Positions 27,098 to 35,713 of a stretch of DNA of 51,652 nt are shown here, piece after piece. The position numbers were made by a program, and so were the translations under genes. Numbering within the stretch: position 1 is the first letter of the stretch; each line of letters begins with the position of its first letter. Location of the stretch: NCBI GenBank assembly GCA_017617145.1, contig JAFZWX010000062.1, positions 1-51,652 on the forward strand, in the 5' to 3' direction. The notes under the pieces were generated by a model. The model worked only from the letters and a program-made list of their open reading frames with translations. It searched no databases and was not told the origin of the DNA. Source of the DNA: Treponema sp. GTDB taxonomy: Bacteria > Spirochaetota > Spirochaetia > Treponematales > Treponemataceae.

Positions 27098-27799
27098 TTA
27101 AGCCTCTTCAATTAATTTTTTTACAAAACAGGCACAGGCATTTGCACAAATATCTTCATTAAAAGCATAAGTCTGTTCTACAGATTCATCGGCCATATCG
27201 GACATACAGCGGACAATTACAAAAGGCACCTTGTTCAAAAAACAGGCTTGAGCAATTGCACAACCTTCCATTTCTACACAAGCGGGATTAAAGTTAGCCT
27301 GAATAGTACGCTTTACCGTAGAATCAGAAATAAACTGATCGCCACTGGCAACAACGCCTTTTATAATCTTGTGCTTTTTTGCAAACTCTGTAAGTCCAAA
27401 AGCAGTTACAGCCGCATCAGCTAATTTTTCATCGGCAACAAAAACTTCTGGAAGCCCCGGAACCTGCCCAATTTTATAGCCAAATGCTGTTGTATCAAAA
27501 TCATGATAAACAGCTGCTGTAGAAACTACAAAATCAAAAACTTCAAGACCTTTTGCAAAAGCACCCGCAATTCCTGTATTGATAATTTTTGTTACACCAA
27601 ATTTAAGAATCAAAGCCTGTGTACATAAAGCGGCGTTTACTTTACCAATTCCGCTTTTTACAATTACAACTTCTTTTCCTTTTAAAAATCCGGTTGAAAA
27701 ACTTAAGCCTGCATATTCTGTAATTTCCTTGTTAACAAGTTCATCACATAACTCGCGAACCTCAGATTCCATTGCCCCAATGATTCCGTATTTTTCCAT
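27098..27799 (-). CDS. mtnN: 5'-methylthioadenosine/S-adenosylhomocysteine nucleosidase
   Basis: A 233-residue nucleosidase that removes adenine from SAH and MTA, feeding S-ribosylhomocysteine to LuxS next door. Family features are GAMESEVREL at the N-terminus, the phosphorylase-like NTGIAGAF, the active-site VEMEGCAIAQACF and VRCMSDMADE with the catalytic Asp. The length is typical. It starts two bases after the preceding small membrane-protein gene on the same strand, so lspA, that gene, mtnN and luxS form one compact run. Confidence 0.96.
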   Translation of the reverse strand: MEKYGIIGAMESEVRELCDELVNKEITEYAGLSFSTGFLKGKEVVIVKSGIGKVNAALCTQALILKFGVTKIINTGIAGAFAKGLEVFDFVVSTAAVYHDFDTTAFGYKIGQVPGLPEVFVADEKLADAAVTAFGLTEFAKKHKIIKGVVASGDQFISDSTVKRTIQANFNPACVEMEGCAIAQACFLNKVPFVIVRCMSDMADESVEQTYAFNEDICANACACFVKKLIEEA

Positions 27800-27801
27800 A
27801 A

Positions 27802-28200
27802 TTACCTGTTCTTCTTTTTTTCGTAATCTGCCTTGAATTCCTTGTGTGTCTTAAACTGATTCAAAACATCTTCGCGGAGTTTATCCTTTAAGTTCATCTT
27901 ATTTATCACAAGACGTCCAATTGTTTTATAAACAAAAAAGCCCGAAATCAATCCACCGATTAATGCCATAACAAGCAGAGTATTATAAACATACTGCTGG
28001 GCTTCTGTCGGAATTTTTGTTGTGATAATAATTGCAAGTATAAAATATAAGAAAACAAAAGCAAAACAGAGTATTATTTCACAGATAGTTCCGACAAACA
28101 AAAACAAGTTCGAAGACTTCTGTTTGTTACGATATTCAATCTGATCATTCTTGCGTTTTTCGCGTTCTTTTTCATCAATTTCATCAAATTTTCCGTCCAT
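27802..28200 (-). CDS. Small two-helix membrane protein
   Basis: A 132-residue protein of unknown function. A charged N-terminus (MDGKFDEIDEKEREKRKND) is followed by two membrane segments (about 30-55 and 67-88) and a Lys-rich cytoplasmic tail. The ATG at 28200 shares its A with the TAA of lspA, giving translational coupling. A longer frame to 28287 lies inside lspA and is not used. Nothing in the sequence indicates enzymatic activity. Confidence 0.75.
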   Translation of the reverse strand: MDGKFDEIDEKEREKRKNDQIEYRNKQKSSNLFLFVGTICEIILCFAFVFLYFILAIIITTKIPTEAQQYVYNTLLVMALIGGLISGFFVYKTIGRLVINKMNLKDKLREDVLNQFKTHKEFKADYEKKKNR

Positions 28201-28745
28201 TATTTTTCCTCCTGTTCTGTGTTTTCTTTTTGCCTGTTTTCCTTGATGATTGAAATTATAAATGAAATCACAAGCAGAATTCCACAAACAACAACTGCAG
28301 AATCGGCAACATTAAAAGTTGGCCATCGTTCAAGTCCAAAAAGTCCATAGAATTTTACATCAATAAAATCTACTACTCCAGCCGGACGAAAAATTCTGTC
28401 TATAATGTTTCCAAAACCACCGCCAACTACACCACAAATTGCCCAGCGCTGAAGCTTTGTAAAATCATTATTTCTAAAATAAACTCCAAGAACAATTCCA
28501 AGAACTACAATAGGAATTACCGAAAATGCAAGGCGACGCATAGAATCGGGCCAGCGGGCTCCAAAACTAAAAGCAACACCTGGATTTCTTACATGAATTA
28601 TTCTTAGAAAATCTCCAAAAAACTGAGTTCCAATTGTGTTCATGGGGATAAAACGGCACACAAGTACCTTAGTAATCTGATCTAAAACAATTACAACCAC
28701 TGTGAGCACAAGCGGAAGCAATTTACTTTTCATCTGTTTTTCCAT
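28200..28745 (-). CDS. lspA: Lipoprotein signal peptidase (signal peptidase II)
   Basis: A 181-residue aspartic membrane peptidase that cleaves prolipoproteins before the lipidated Cys. It has four membrane segments, the N-terminal VLDQITKVLV motif, the first catalytic Asp in GGFGNIIDRIFRPAGVVDFID and the second in FNVADSAV. Many proteins in this window carry lipoboxes and would be its substrates. An alternative start at Met5 exists (MKSKLLPL) and would give a more typical N-terminus. Confidence 0.96.
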   Translation of the reverse strand: MEKQMKSKLLPLVLTVVVIVLDQITKVLVCRFIPMNTIGTQFFGDFLRIIHVRNPGVAFSFGARWPDSMRRLAFSVIPIVVLGIVLGVYFRNNDFTKLQRWAICGVVGGGFGNIIDRIFRPAGVVDFIDVKFYGLFGLERWPTFNVADSAVVVCGILLVISFIISIIKENRQKENTEQEEK

Positions 28746-28814
28746 ACTTATAAGTATAACAAAATTTCCTCTGAGTTACTATAAAAATCAATTAAAAATG
28801 AAATCTGCCAGAAA

Positions 28815-30986
28815 TTATTTTTGCAGCAATTTAAATACACTGTCCTGCGGGTTATATTCTACACCTACATCATCTGCGGCAACAGGATATCTGCCTTTTA
28901 AGAAAAAGTTGTTAAGCAATTCAAGATAGTATTTAACAACATTATCTGATGCATTCTTTAAAGAAAGAGATTTAAATTGCTCAGCTGCGGCTTCATAATT
29001 CTTTGCTTCAAAATCGGCAAATGCTTTTTCCCAGGCTTCGACATATTCTAATAGCTCTGGTGTTGCGGCTTCACGAGTTTCTAAAAGCTCGTACAAACGA
29101 AGCGGAGTATTAACATTTACAACCCTTACACGATCAAGACTACGAACAATAAAATCATCCTCAAGTAAATCACGAGTAGCAGCACTGATTAAAATTCCAT
29201 TCGTATGATATTGCTTATTTACACCTTCAAGACGACTCGCAAGATTTACATTGTTGCCCATCATGGTATAATTCTTCTTATTTTCGGAACCAAAATATCC
29301 GGCAATCATTTCTCCGCTGTTCATACCAATTCGAGTAAAAATTACTTTTTTATTTGCAACCATAATTTTAAACGCATCATACAAATCCTGTTCCATTGAA
29401 GCAGGTTTTTCACCAGAAGCAATCTGAACAATTTCTTTATTCATTTCAACTTCTGCTTTTTTCATTTTTATAGCAGCTGCACAGGCTCTCTTGGCATGAT
29501 CTGTCATTTCAACTGGAGCTCCAACAAGCGCAACAATTGCATCGCCTTCGTATTTATCTACGGTTCCATGCTCTTCAATAATTATGTCAGACATGCGTGT
29601 AAGATAAAAATTCAAAAGGCTTCCAAGCTGAGCAGCAGTAAGAAGTTCACTAAAAGAAGAGAATTTCTGGATATCTGTAAAGATTGCGGTCATCTGGAAA
29701 TTTTTTCCACCAAGTGTAAATGAAGACGGATCATTCATAATCTGATTTACAACATCTTTACTCAAGCACTGACTGAACGCAGACTTAATAAAACGCTTCT
29801 GTTTTCCTTCTACAGAAAGACTTAGAGCAACACTTATAAGGAACGAAAGGAAGAAAGCAACAAAAGGAGCTACAAGTAAAAGCCAGATTCCTTTTGCAAA
29901 AAGCATATACGGCAGTACAATTGCAAGCGCTGCACCAAAAATAAATCCGACTGCCATGAACACAACTGTAAGTTTTTGTGAATTACGGGTAGTTGCAAAA
30001 GCTACAAAGAATGCACCTAAAATTGTTAGTACAAAAATCCAGATATAAGCAAGAAAATCAGGGACCTTGCGCATAAAGCTATTAGTAAGATAATTATCAA
30101 GAGTTGCAATATGAACACCAACTCCAGGAAAAACCTGAGAGACCGGAGTTGAACAAATATCATAAAGGCCCGGAGCATAATAAGCTACAAAAACATATTT
30201 GTCTTCAAACTCATCCGGCTCTAAGATATATTCATCTTCTTCCGGTTCTATATTGCCATTGTAAATATCACTGCTGTGCAGAATGTCATAGGCACTATAT
30301 GGATGATATTCATCTATATCCTTTTGATAACGTAAAAGAACTGTGCCGTCCTTTAATTTAGGCAGAGAATCAAGTGTGTCCTGTTCTCCCTGCATAAAAA
30401 TTGGGGCAGTTCCAAGTGTTGGATAAACCACACCCTCATACTCATAAATAAGTCGTCCGCGGCGGATAATATCATCATCATCTTTACTGCTTACAATTGC
30501 TCCAAGTATAGCTGCAGCGTCTTTTATTTGAGGAATAGGCATTTGCCCCTTTTCTGTTCCTTTTTCGTAATCAATAAGAACATTTAATGCCTGAACAACA
30601 ATACCGCTGTTTGCTTCGGCAAGGGCAAGAGCATCATCATCTTCATCACCATAAACCGAAGGCTCTGTATAAATAATATCAAAAGCAACAGACTTTGCAT
30701 TACCAGCAGAAATAAAGTCTATCATTTTTCCATAGGCTTCGCGCGGCCAGGGCCAGTTCCATCCGTAGTTTTCTTTTGCCCAGTCAATACTCTGCTGATC
30801 AACTATTATAAATGAAATTTCATCACAGGCAGTTTTATACTTAGAGGCAAAAAACATTCTGCGGTCATAAGTTTTATTTTCAAAAAAAGTAAATACTCCT
30901 GCAATTTGCAGAATCATTGTTAATGTAAAACAAATAAGTGCTACTATTACTGAACGGAACCAAAGCTTATTGTTCTTATGTTTCAT
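28815..30986 (-). CDS. CHASE2-domain adenylate/guanylate cyclase
   Basis: A 723-residue sensor cyclase. An N-terminal membrane anchor (about 10-32) and an extracytoplasmic CHASE2 domain (about 35-310) come first. Three closely spaced membrane segments follow (about 312-395). The class III cyclase domain (about 425-620) has metal-binding Asp residues in AIFTDIQKFSSFSE and KYEGDAIVALVG, plus NNVNLASRLEG. The C-terminal tail contains TPR-like sequence (EKAFADFEAKNYEAAAEQF). It should make a cyclic nucleotide in response to an envelope signal; the ligand is unknown. It is the last gene of a three-gene unit with an M48 peptidase and an SH3 protein. Its start codon overlaps the M48 stop. Confidence 0.92.
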   Translation of the reverse strand: MKHKNNKLWFRSVIVALICFTLTMILQIAGVFTFFENKTYDRRMFFASKYKTACDEISFIIVDQQSIDWAKENYGWNWPWPREAYGKMIDFISAGNAKSVAFDIIYTEPSVYGDEDDDALALAEANSGIVVQALNVLIDYEKGTEKGQMPIPQIKDAAAILGAIVSSKDDDDIIRRGRLIYEYEGVVYPTLGTAPIFMQGEQDTLDSLPKLKDGTVLLRYQKDIDEYHPYSAYDILHSSDIYNGNIEPEEDEYILEPDEFEDKYVFVAYYAPGLYDICSTPVSQVFPGVGVHIATLDNYLTNSFMRKVPDFLAYIWIFVLTILGAFFVAFATTRNSQKLTVVFMAVGFIFGAALAIVLPYMLFAKGIWLLLVAPFVAFFLSFLISVALSLSVEGKQKRFIKSAFSQCLSKDVVNQIMNDPSSFTLGGKNFQMTAIFTDIQKFSSFSELLTAAQLGSLLNFYLTRMSDIIIEEHGTVDKYEGDAIVALVGAPVEMTDHAKRACAAAIKMKKAEVEMNKEIVQIASGEKPASMEQDLYDAFKIMVANKKVIFTRIGMNSGEMIAGYFGSENKKNYTMMGNNVNLASRLEGVNKQYHTNGILISAATRDLLEDDFIVRSLDRVRVVNVNTPLRLYELLETREAATPELLEYVEAWEKAFADFEAKNYEAAAEQFKSLSLKNASDNVVKYYLELLNNFFLKGRYPVAADDVGVEYNPQDSVFKLLQK

Positions 30987-31963
30987 TAATCTATCTCAAA
31001 AATCTTATAATCTTCATATTCAACTTCAAAACGCTCTTTACGAACCTGTTTGCCCTGCTTAGCAATAGTTCCAGCCTTTGACATTGCCGTAAGCTCCTTG
31101 TTAACCTTTTTGATTCTGTCTTTTGGAGCAGGATGTGTAGAACCCCAGCCGGTATTATCAGGAGACTCTTCAAGCTGTTCAAGCATATCAAGCATTGCAT
31201 AAGGGTCGTAACCTGCACTTTGTAAAATATGAAGTGCCTGTTTATCTGCTTCAAATTCCTGTTCTTTTGAGAAACCTGTATTTACAAGAGTTTTGACAAC
31301 TTCATTTGAAGCATCGCTGAAAGTGTTTACGGCTTCCATTACTTTTTCAAGGTCTTTGTCCGAAAGAGAAATATCGGAACTGTTATTTGCTGAAACTATA
31401 GTTGTAACGACAACTGCTTTTGTTGTATCGCTTACAGCAGATCGAACACGACTTGCTTTAATTGCCTGAACGCTATGTCCAAGCTGAACATGTGCAATTT
31501 CATGAGCAAGAACTGCAGCAAGAGCATCTTCGGAATTAGTACAATCTATGAGACCACGGCTTACAAAAATATGACCGCCTGGAGTTGCCATTGCATTTAT
31601 TTCATCTGTATCAAGAATTACAACATAATAGCCCTTGTACAAATAAGGCTTATCGGAATTCATTACGAGTGTTTCACAAATGCGGTTAAGATAAGTTGTC
31701 ATCTGATAACTGCCATGATCAATTGGATATGTTGTTGCAATTGAAGCAGCTACAGAACGGCCAATATAATATTCTTCTTCTGGAGTAATTGTTTCAGAAG
31801 CTTTTTCTATTGATTCTACACTTGAGGTAATTGCACCAAAAACAGCCATTTCTGGACTGAACTCGTTATCATCATCATCTGGTAAAGAAACACACGAAGT
31901 AAAACCTGCTAAAATTAAAACAGTTGAAATAAAAAGAATGATTGAAGGTAAAAGCTTTTTCAT
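30986..31963 (-). CDS. M48 family metallopeptidase lipoprotein
   Basis: A 325-residue periplasmic peptidase of the BepA/LoiP-like M48 group. It has a lipobox GFTSC (Cys24) and the zinc motif HEIAHVQLGH, with a third ligand Glu in QEFEADKQAL. It also has the family segment GGHIFVSRGLIDCTNSEDALAAVL and a late STHPAPKDRI motif. Such enzymes take part in quality control of outer-membrane proteins. It overlaps the SH3 gene upstream and the cyclase gene downstream by one base each, a tightly coupled envelope-sensing operon. Confidence 0.94.
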   Translation of the reverse strand: MKKLLPSIILFISTVLILAGFTSCVSLPDDDDNEFSPEMAVFGAITSSVESIEKASETITPEEEYYIGRSVAASIATTYPIDHGSYQMTTYLNRICETLVMNSDKPYLYKGYYVVILDTDEINAMATPGGHIFVSRGLIDCTNSEDALAAVLAHEIAHVQLGHSVQAIKASRVRSAVSDTTKAVVVTTIVSANNSSDISLSDKDLEKVMEAVNTFSDASNEVVKTLVNTGFSKEQEFEADKQALHILQSAGYDPYAMLDMLEQLEESPDNTGWGSTHPAPKDRIKKVNKELTAMSKAGTIAKQGKQVRKERFEVEYEDYKIFEID

Positions 31964-32448
31964 TATTCTGCACCTCCATCATTGAGTTGTCCGGCTTGAG
32001 CAAAGGCAATCGCATCATCCTGATCTACACCAAGAGATTCTATGTAATCTACAATATCAAAATTAAGCTCATATTGTTCTGCATAAACAGCTTCTATTGT
32101 AGAATTAAAGCCTTTTCCTGCAAGCGCAATTTCGTCTGCATTAGCCGAAGTTGCATTTGCTTTGTCTTTTATTTTTTTCGAGGTCAATGCCGATGCCGGA
32201 AGCCAGCCTTCAACACTTTTGTCACCTACCAGCTGAACGTAAACCCAGGATTTTTCTTCCTTAAGCACTAATACAGCAGAAGCATATTCTATTGAACCGA
32301 TTTTTTTTGAGGAGGCAGCAGGCTTTGCTTTAAGAGGAGCCGGGTCAATAGCCACATACTGAGTTTTTGTCTTTGAAGCAGAAAAAACAGGTATAGACAG
32401 ACATAAAACAACCAATAAAAGTGTAAGTTTTTTCATGAGCTTTTCCAT
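31963..32448 (-). CDS. Exported SH3-domain protein
   Basis: A 161-residue exported protein with a signal peptide (about 5-23), a bacterial SH3 domain (about 28-88, including APLKAKPAASSKKIGSI and WVYVQLV) and an acidic C-terminal part ending in a short helix. SH3b domains often bind peptidoglycan. TATAAT (32461-32456 on the minus strand) ends seven bases before the ATG at 32448, so the transcript should be leaderless or have a leader of one or two bases. If translation begins at Met5 (32436), the leader would be about 13 bases. Confidence 0.85.
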   Translation of the reverse strand: MEKLMKKLTLLLVVLCLSIPVFSASKTKTQYVAIDPAPLKAKPAASSKKIGSIEYASAVLVLKEEKSWVYVQLVGDKSVEGWLPASALTSKKIKDKANATSANADEIALAGKGFNSTIEAVYAEQYELNFDIVDYIESLGVDQDDAIAFAQAGQLNDGGAE

Positions 32449-32500
32449 ATTCCTTATTATACCACAGGATTTCTAAAGGTACGACTATTTTTTTTACCTT

Positions 32501-32518
32501 GTTTATATTATTATAAAC
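32501..32518. promoter_or_regulatory. Palindrome overlapping the FAD-dehydrogenase promoter
   Basis: GTTTATATTATTATAAAC has 7-bp arms and overlaps the possible -10 boxes TATTAT (32506-32511) and TATAAA (32512-32517) just before the ATG at 32524. Either box would give a transcript with zero to six leader bases. The palindrome may be an operator or simply AT-rich promoter sequence. Confidence 0.4.
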
Positions 32519-32523
32519 AAATA

Positions 32524-34140
32524 ATGAAAGAAACTGTTACAATTACCGTCAAACCGGAACAGGAAAAAGATAAAAAGCTTATAGAACGACTTGTATTGGC
32601 ACAACTAAAAAAACGAGGTAATAAGCAGGAACTTGTTTTCTGCAAACGTTCTGTTGATGCCAGGCACGCTCAGGTTAAAATTCATTTACGTTATGATGTT
32701 TACATTGATGAACAGCCTCCTTCCAGAAAAAGCAGCCTTCCCGTTTGGAAAAAGGCAGACGGCAAACATACAGTTGTAATCATAGGTTCTGGACCTGCAG
32801 GTCTTTTTGGTGCACTTAAGCTTTTAGAATACGGAATAAAACCTGTAATTATTGAACGAGGCCCTGATACTGTGCAGCGTCGGAAAGATATTGCACTTAT
32901 AAGCACAAAGGATTTTGTAAATCCCGAAAGCAATTACTGCTTTGGAGAAGGCGGAGCCGGAACTTTTTCTGACGGAAAGCTTTATACACGGTCGAACAAG
33001 CGCGGAGATATCAGCAGCATTCTGCGGATTTTTCATGAGTTTGGTGCAGATGAAAAAATATTAACCGATGCACACCCGCACATTGGAACAGACAGGCTTC
33101 CTAAAATAATAAATGCCATGCGCGACAAAATAATTGAGCTTGGCGGCGAAGTTCATTTTAATACAAAGTGTACTGATTTTATTGTAGAGAATAGTCGGGT
33201 GAAGGGTGTGGTGTGTACAAGTAACGGCCCTTCGACAGGCTCAGGAACCACGAACTTTGCATGTGATGTTGTCCTTCTTGCAACCGGGCACTCTGCAACT
33301 GATATTTACATGCTGCTGGCCCGCACTGCACCACAAACTCTTGAAGCAAAAACTTTTGCAATGGGTGTGCGGGTTGAACACCCTCGTGCTGTAATTGACC
33401 AGTTACAGTATCACGGAAAACAAAACCAAAAAGGTGCGGAAAATCTTGGAGCTGCAGAATACAGAGTTACAACACAGGTTGAAGGTCGTGGCGTTTATTC
33501 GTTCTGTATGTGTCCCGGAGGTTTTGTAGTTCCTTCGGCAAGCGGACCAGATGAAATTGTTGTAAACGGAATGTCTGCAGCAGCACGTAATTCTAAATGG
33601 TCAAATGCAGCAATTGTTGTAGAAATACGACCAGAGGATATTCCACAAGAATATGTTGAAGCAGCAAAAAAAGCAGGAACTGCAGCACTTGCCGGACTTT
33701 TATTCAGAACAAAAATAGAACAGGATGCAAAAGCAAACGGTAACGGACAGGCAGCACCGGCACAACTTGTTGTTGATTTTCTGGCAGAAAGACAATCGGA
33801 ACAGGACGCACTACCCTCTTCAAGCTACACACCAGGCATTGTTAGTTCCGCCTTACACAAATGGCTTCCACCACTTATTTCTAAAAAACTCGCTCAGGGA
33901 ATAAAACAGATTGACCAGAGCATGAAAGGCTTTATATGCCCGCTGGCTCTTATGATTGCCCCGGAAACACGAACAAGCACCCCGGTTCGCATTTTGCGTA
34001 ACAAAGAAACTTTTGAATGTACTGGAATTAAAGGTTTATACCCGGCCGGTGAAGGAAGCGGTTATGCCGGTGGAATTGTTTCAAGTGCCATGGACGGCGA
34101 AAATGCCGCAAGGGCAATAGCCACAGCCCTTCGATGCTAG
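32524..34140 (+). CDS. FAD-dependent dehydrogenase (NAD(P)-binding)
   Basis: A 538-residue cytoplasmic flavoprotein of the uncharacterised family often annotated FAD-dependent dehydrogenase. A small N-terminal domain (1-75) precedes the FAD-binding fold VVIIGSGPAGLFGALKLLEYG (about 84-104). The conserved NYCFGEGGAGTFSDGKLYTR motif, a second GxG region and the C-terminal FAD-contact LYPAGEGSGYAGGIVSSAMDG follow. The physiological substrate is not known. A repeat at 33226-33251 is translated as GPSTGSGT near residue 240, in a loop before VVLLATG. The gene overlaps pth by four bases at the 3' end (convergent). Confidence 0.88.
   Translation: MKETVTITVKPEQEKDKKLIERLVLAQLKKRGNKQELVFCKRSVDARHAQVKIHLRYDVYIDEQPPSRKSSLPVWKKADGKHTVVIIGSGPAGLFGALKLLEYGIKPVIIERGPDTVQRRKDIALISTKDFVNPESNYCFGEGGAGTFSDGKLYTRSNKRGDISSILRIFHEFGADEKILTDAHPHIGTDRLPKIINAMRDKIIELGGEVHFNTKCTDFIVENSRVKGVVCTSNGPSTGSGTTNFACDVVLLATGHSATDIYMLLARTAPQTLEAKTFAMGVRVEHPRAVIDQLQYHGKQNQKGAENLGAAEYRVTTQVEGRGVYSFCMCPGGFVVPSASGPDEIVVNGMSAAARNSKWSNAAIVVEIRPEDIPQEYVEAAKKAGTAALAGLLFRTKIEQDAKANGNGQAAPAQLVVDFLAERQSEQDALPSSSYTPGIVSSALHKWLPPLISKKLAQGIKQIDQSMKGFICPLALMIAPETRTSTPVRILRNKETFECTGIKGLYPAGEGSGYAGGIVSSAMDGENAARAIATALRC
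33226..33251. repeat. Palindromic-family repeat inside the FAD-dehydrogenase gene
   Basis: GGCCCTTCGACAGGCTCAGG, followed by AACCAC, is read in frame on the plus strand as GPSTGSGT. It gives the same peptide as in the DUF1538 protein, because both genes read the element in the same orientation and frame. Confidence 0.85.
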
Positions 34141-34793
34141 ACCAGCTTCTTTTTACCCCAGGCGTCAATTAATCTGGAAGGCTCCGGTGCCAGCAGCAGC
34201 TTAACCAGAAGCAGGGTTGTCTGACTGAAAACATTCTGCATAATTTCCTGCTGCTCTTCGGTAAAGCGGCTTAATACGTAGTCGGCAATTCCAATATTAG
34301 GATTGTCTGGCCTGCCAATTCCAAAGCGAAGGCGCCAGAAATCGGCAGTATTCAAAACTGCTTTTGTAGAACGAAGTCCGTTGTGACCTCCAAGACCTCC
34401 GCTCCATTTAAGACTTACAAAACCAAGAGTCAGTTCAAGTTCGTCGTGAACAACAAGAATTTCTTCGGGCAGGATTTTATAGAAACTGGCGGCTTCAATT
34501 ATGCTGTCACCGCTCAGATTCATATAAGTCATGGGTTTTAAAAAATATATATGCTGTGGTGCGTCTTCTGGGACAAGTACAGGAGTACCGTCTTTTTTAG
34601 AACAAATCTTGTAATCACATGCCCACTGCGAAAGTTCAGCAGGAGTACACGAAGCAATTTCTCCCTTGAACTTACTCTGCCAGCTTAAGCGTGAAGCAAA
34701 CGGAAGAGAATCTTCAAAATACCAGGCAACATTATGACGGGTCTTTTCGTATTCCCTTCCATAGTTTCCCAGGAACGCAACAAGCTTTATCAT
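34137..34793 (-). CDS. pth: Peptidyl-tRNA hydrolase
   Basis: A 218-residue Pth that recycles peptidyl-tRNA released by stalled ribosomes. Family motifs are FLGNYGREYEKTRHNVAW (Asn and the catalytic His), KPMTYMNLSG, VVHDELEL and the GGHNGLRS loop. An insertion of about 25 residues (TPAELSQWACDYKICSKKD and beyond) lies between the first two motifs. It overlaps the DUF4340 gene by four bases and closes the exporter operon, an unusual position for a housekeeping gene. Confidence 0.95.
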   Translation of the reverse strand: MIKLVAFLGNYGREYEKTRHNVAWYFEDSLPFASRLSWQSKFKGEIASCTPAELSQWACDYKICSKKDGTPVLVPEDAPQHIYFLKPMTYMNLSGDSIIEAASFYKILPEEILVVHDELELTLGFVSLKWSGGLGGHNGLRSTKAVLNTADFWRLRFGIGRPDNPNIGIADYVLSRFTEEQQEIMQNVFSQTTLLLVKLLLAPEPSRLIDAWGKKKLV

Positions 34794-35713
34794 TTCTCCA
34801 GATCTTCCGGTGTCTTCTGGAATTTTGAGAAATTGTAAGAAGCAATTTCGAACCAGTAAGGCGACTTATTACACTTACCATAATAAAGATTTGTAGAACC
34901 CTGATCTTCAGGATCTGCCGGAACAATATAGGTCTCAATTGTAATGACGCCCTTTGTAGTTCCAATCTGAACAGCAGCATAAGGCTCACCACCAAGATCA
35001 TCAGTTGTTCCATGCCACTGAGTTGTTGTAAGAGTGTTGAAAGAATTAAGCCAGTCAGCTGCCTTTTGAGAATCAAGTGTGATATTTGCACCGGAAATAT
35101 TCCATACAAGATTTTCTGTATCGCCTGTTCGTGAAACAGCCCAGGTTTCTTCTCCAATAGGAGTTACCGAAACAGACGAAATATCTACAGAGTCTACTGA
35201 GTAAACAGTCTTGCTTCGAAGTTGATCAACAGTTTTGTCATAGACATTTCTGTAATCACCGTCAATAAGATAAATATCATTTGAGCCGTTTACTGTTGCA
35301 TAACACTGAATACCAGTTGTTGCATCTTTACCAAGTGTAAAGGTACGAAGAACTTTTTCACCGGCACTTACTGTTACTTTGATTGCGTTAGCATCATCAA
35401 ACTCGTACTTTGAAACAGAAGCTGCATTTGAAAGACTTGCAACTCTATCAAGCGCATTGATATCCTTTGCATAGTCAATCATTGAATCAACATTCGATTC
35501 AATTGCTTCATATTTTTCGTTGTTTATAACCCACTTACCGTCTTCATTTACAAGAGTAAGATTTCCGTCACTCTTTTCAATTACAATCTGGTCAGGAGTT
35601 TCTGAAAAACTGAATTTCTTTACAGTACTTCTTGTGTTTATAATAATCTGAATAATTCCGACTATCAGCAAAATTATGTCGGCTGCAATTAAAACTATTT
35701 TTCTGGTTTTCAT
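34790..35713 (-). CDS. DUF4340 domain-containing protein
   Basis: A 307-residue protein with an N-terminal membrane anchor (about 5-27) and an extracytoplasmic beta-rich region made of repeated DUF4340 units (for example KIEKSDGNLTLVNEDGKWVINNE-like segments, then YLIDGDYRNVYDKTVDQLRSKTV). DUF4340 proteins commonly accompany GldG-type proteins, and this one overlaps the gldG-like gene by four bases. It is presumably an accessory subunit of that ABC system. Molecular function unknown. Confidence 0.88.
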   Translation of the reverse strand: MKTRKIVLIAADIILLIVGIIQIIINTRSTVKKFSFSETPDQIVIEKSDGNLTLVNEDGKWVINNEKYEAIESNVDSMIDYAKDINALDRVASLSNAASVSKYEFDDANAIKVTVSAGEKVLRTFTLGKDATTGIQCYATVNGSNDIYLIDGDYRNVYDKTVDQLRSKTVYSVDSVDISSVSVTPIGEETWAVSRTGDTENLVWNISGANITLDSQKAADWLNSFNTLTTTQWHGTTDDLGGEPYAAVQIGTTKGVITIETYIVPADPEDQGSTNLYYGKCNKSPYWFEIASYNFSKFQKTPEDLEK

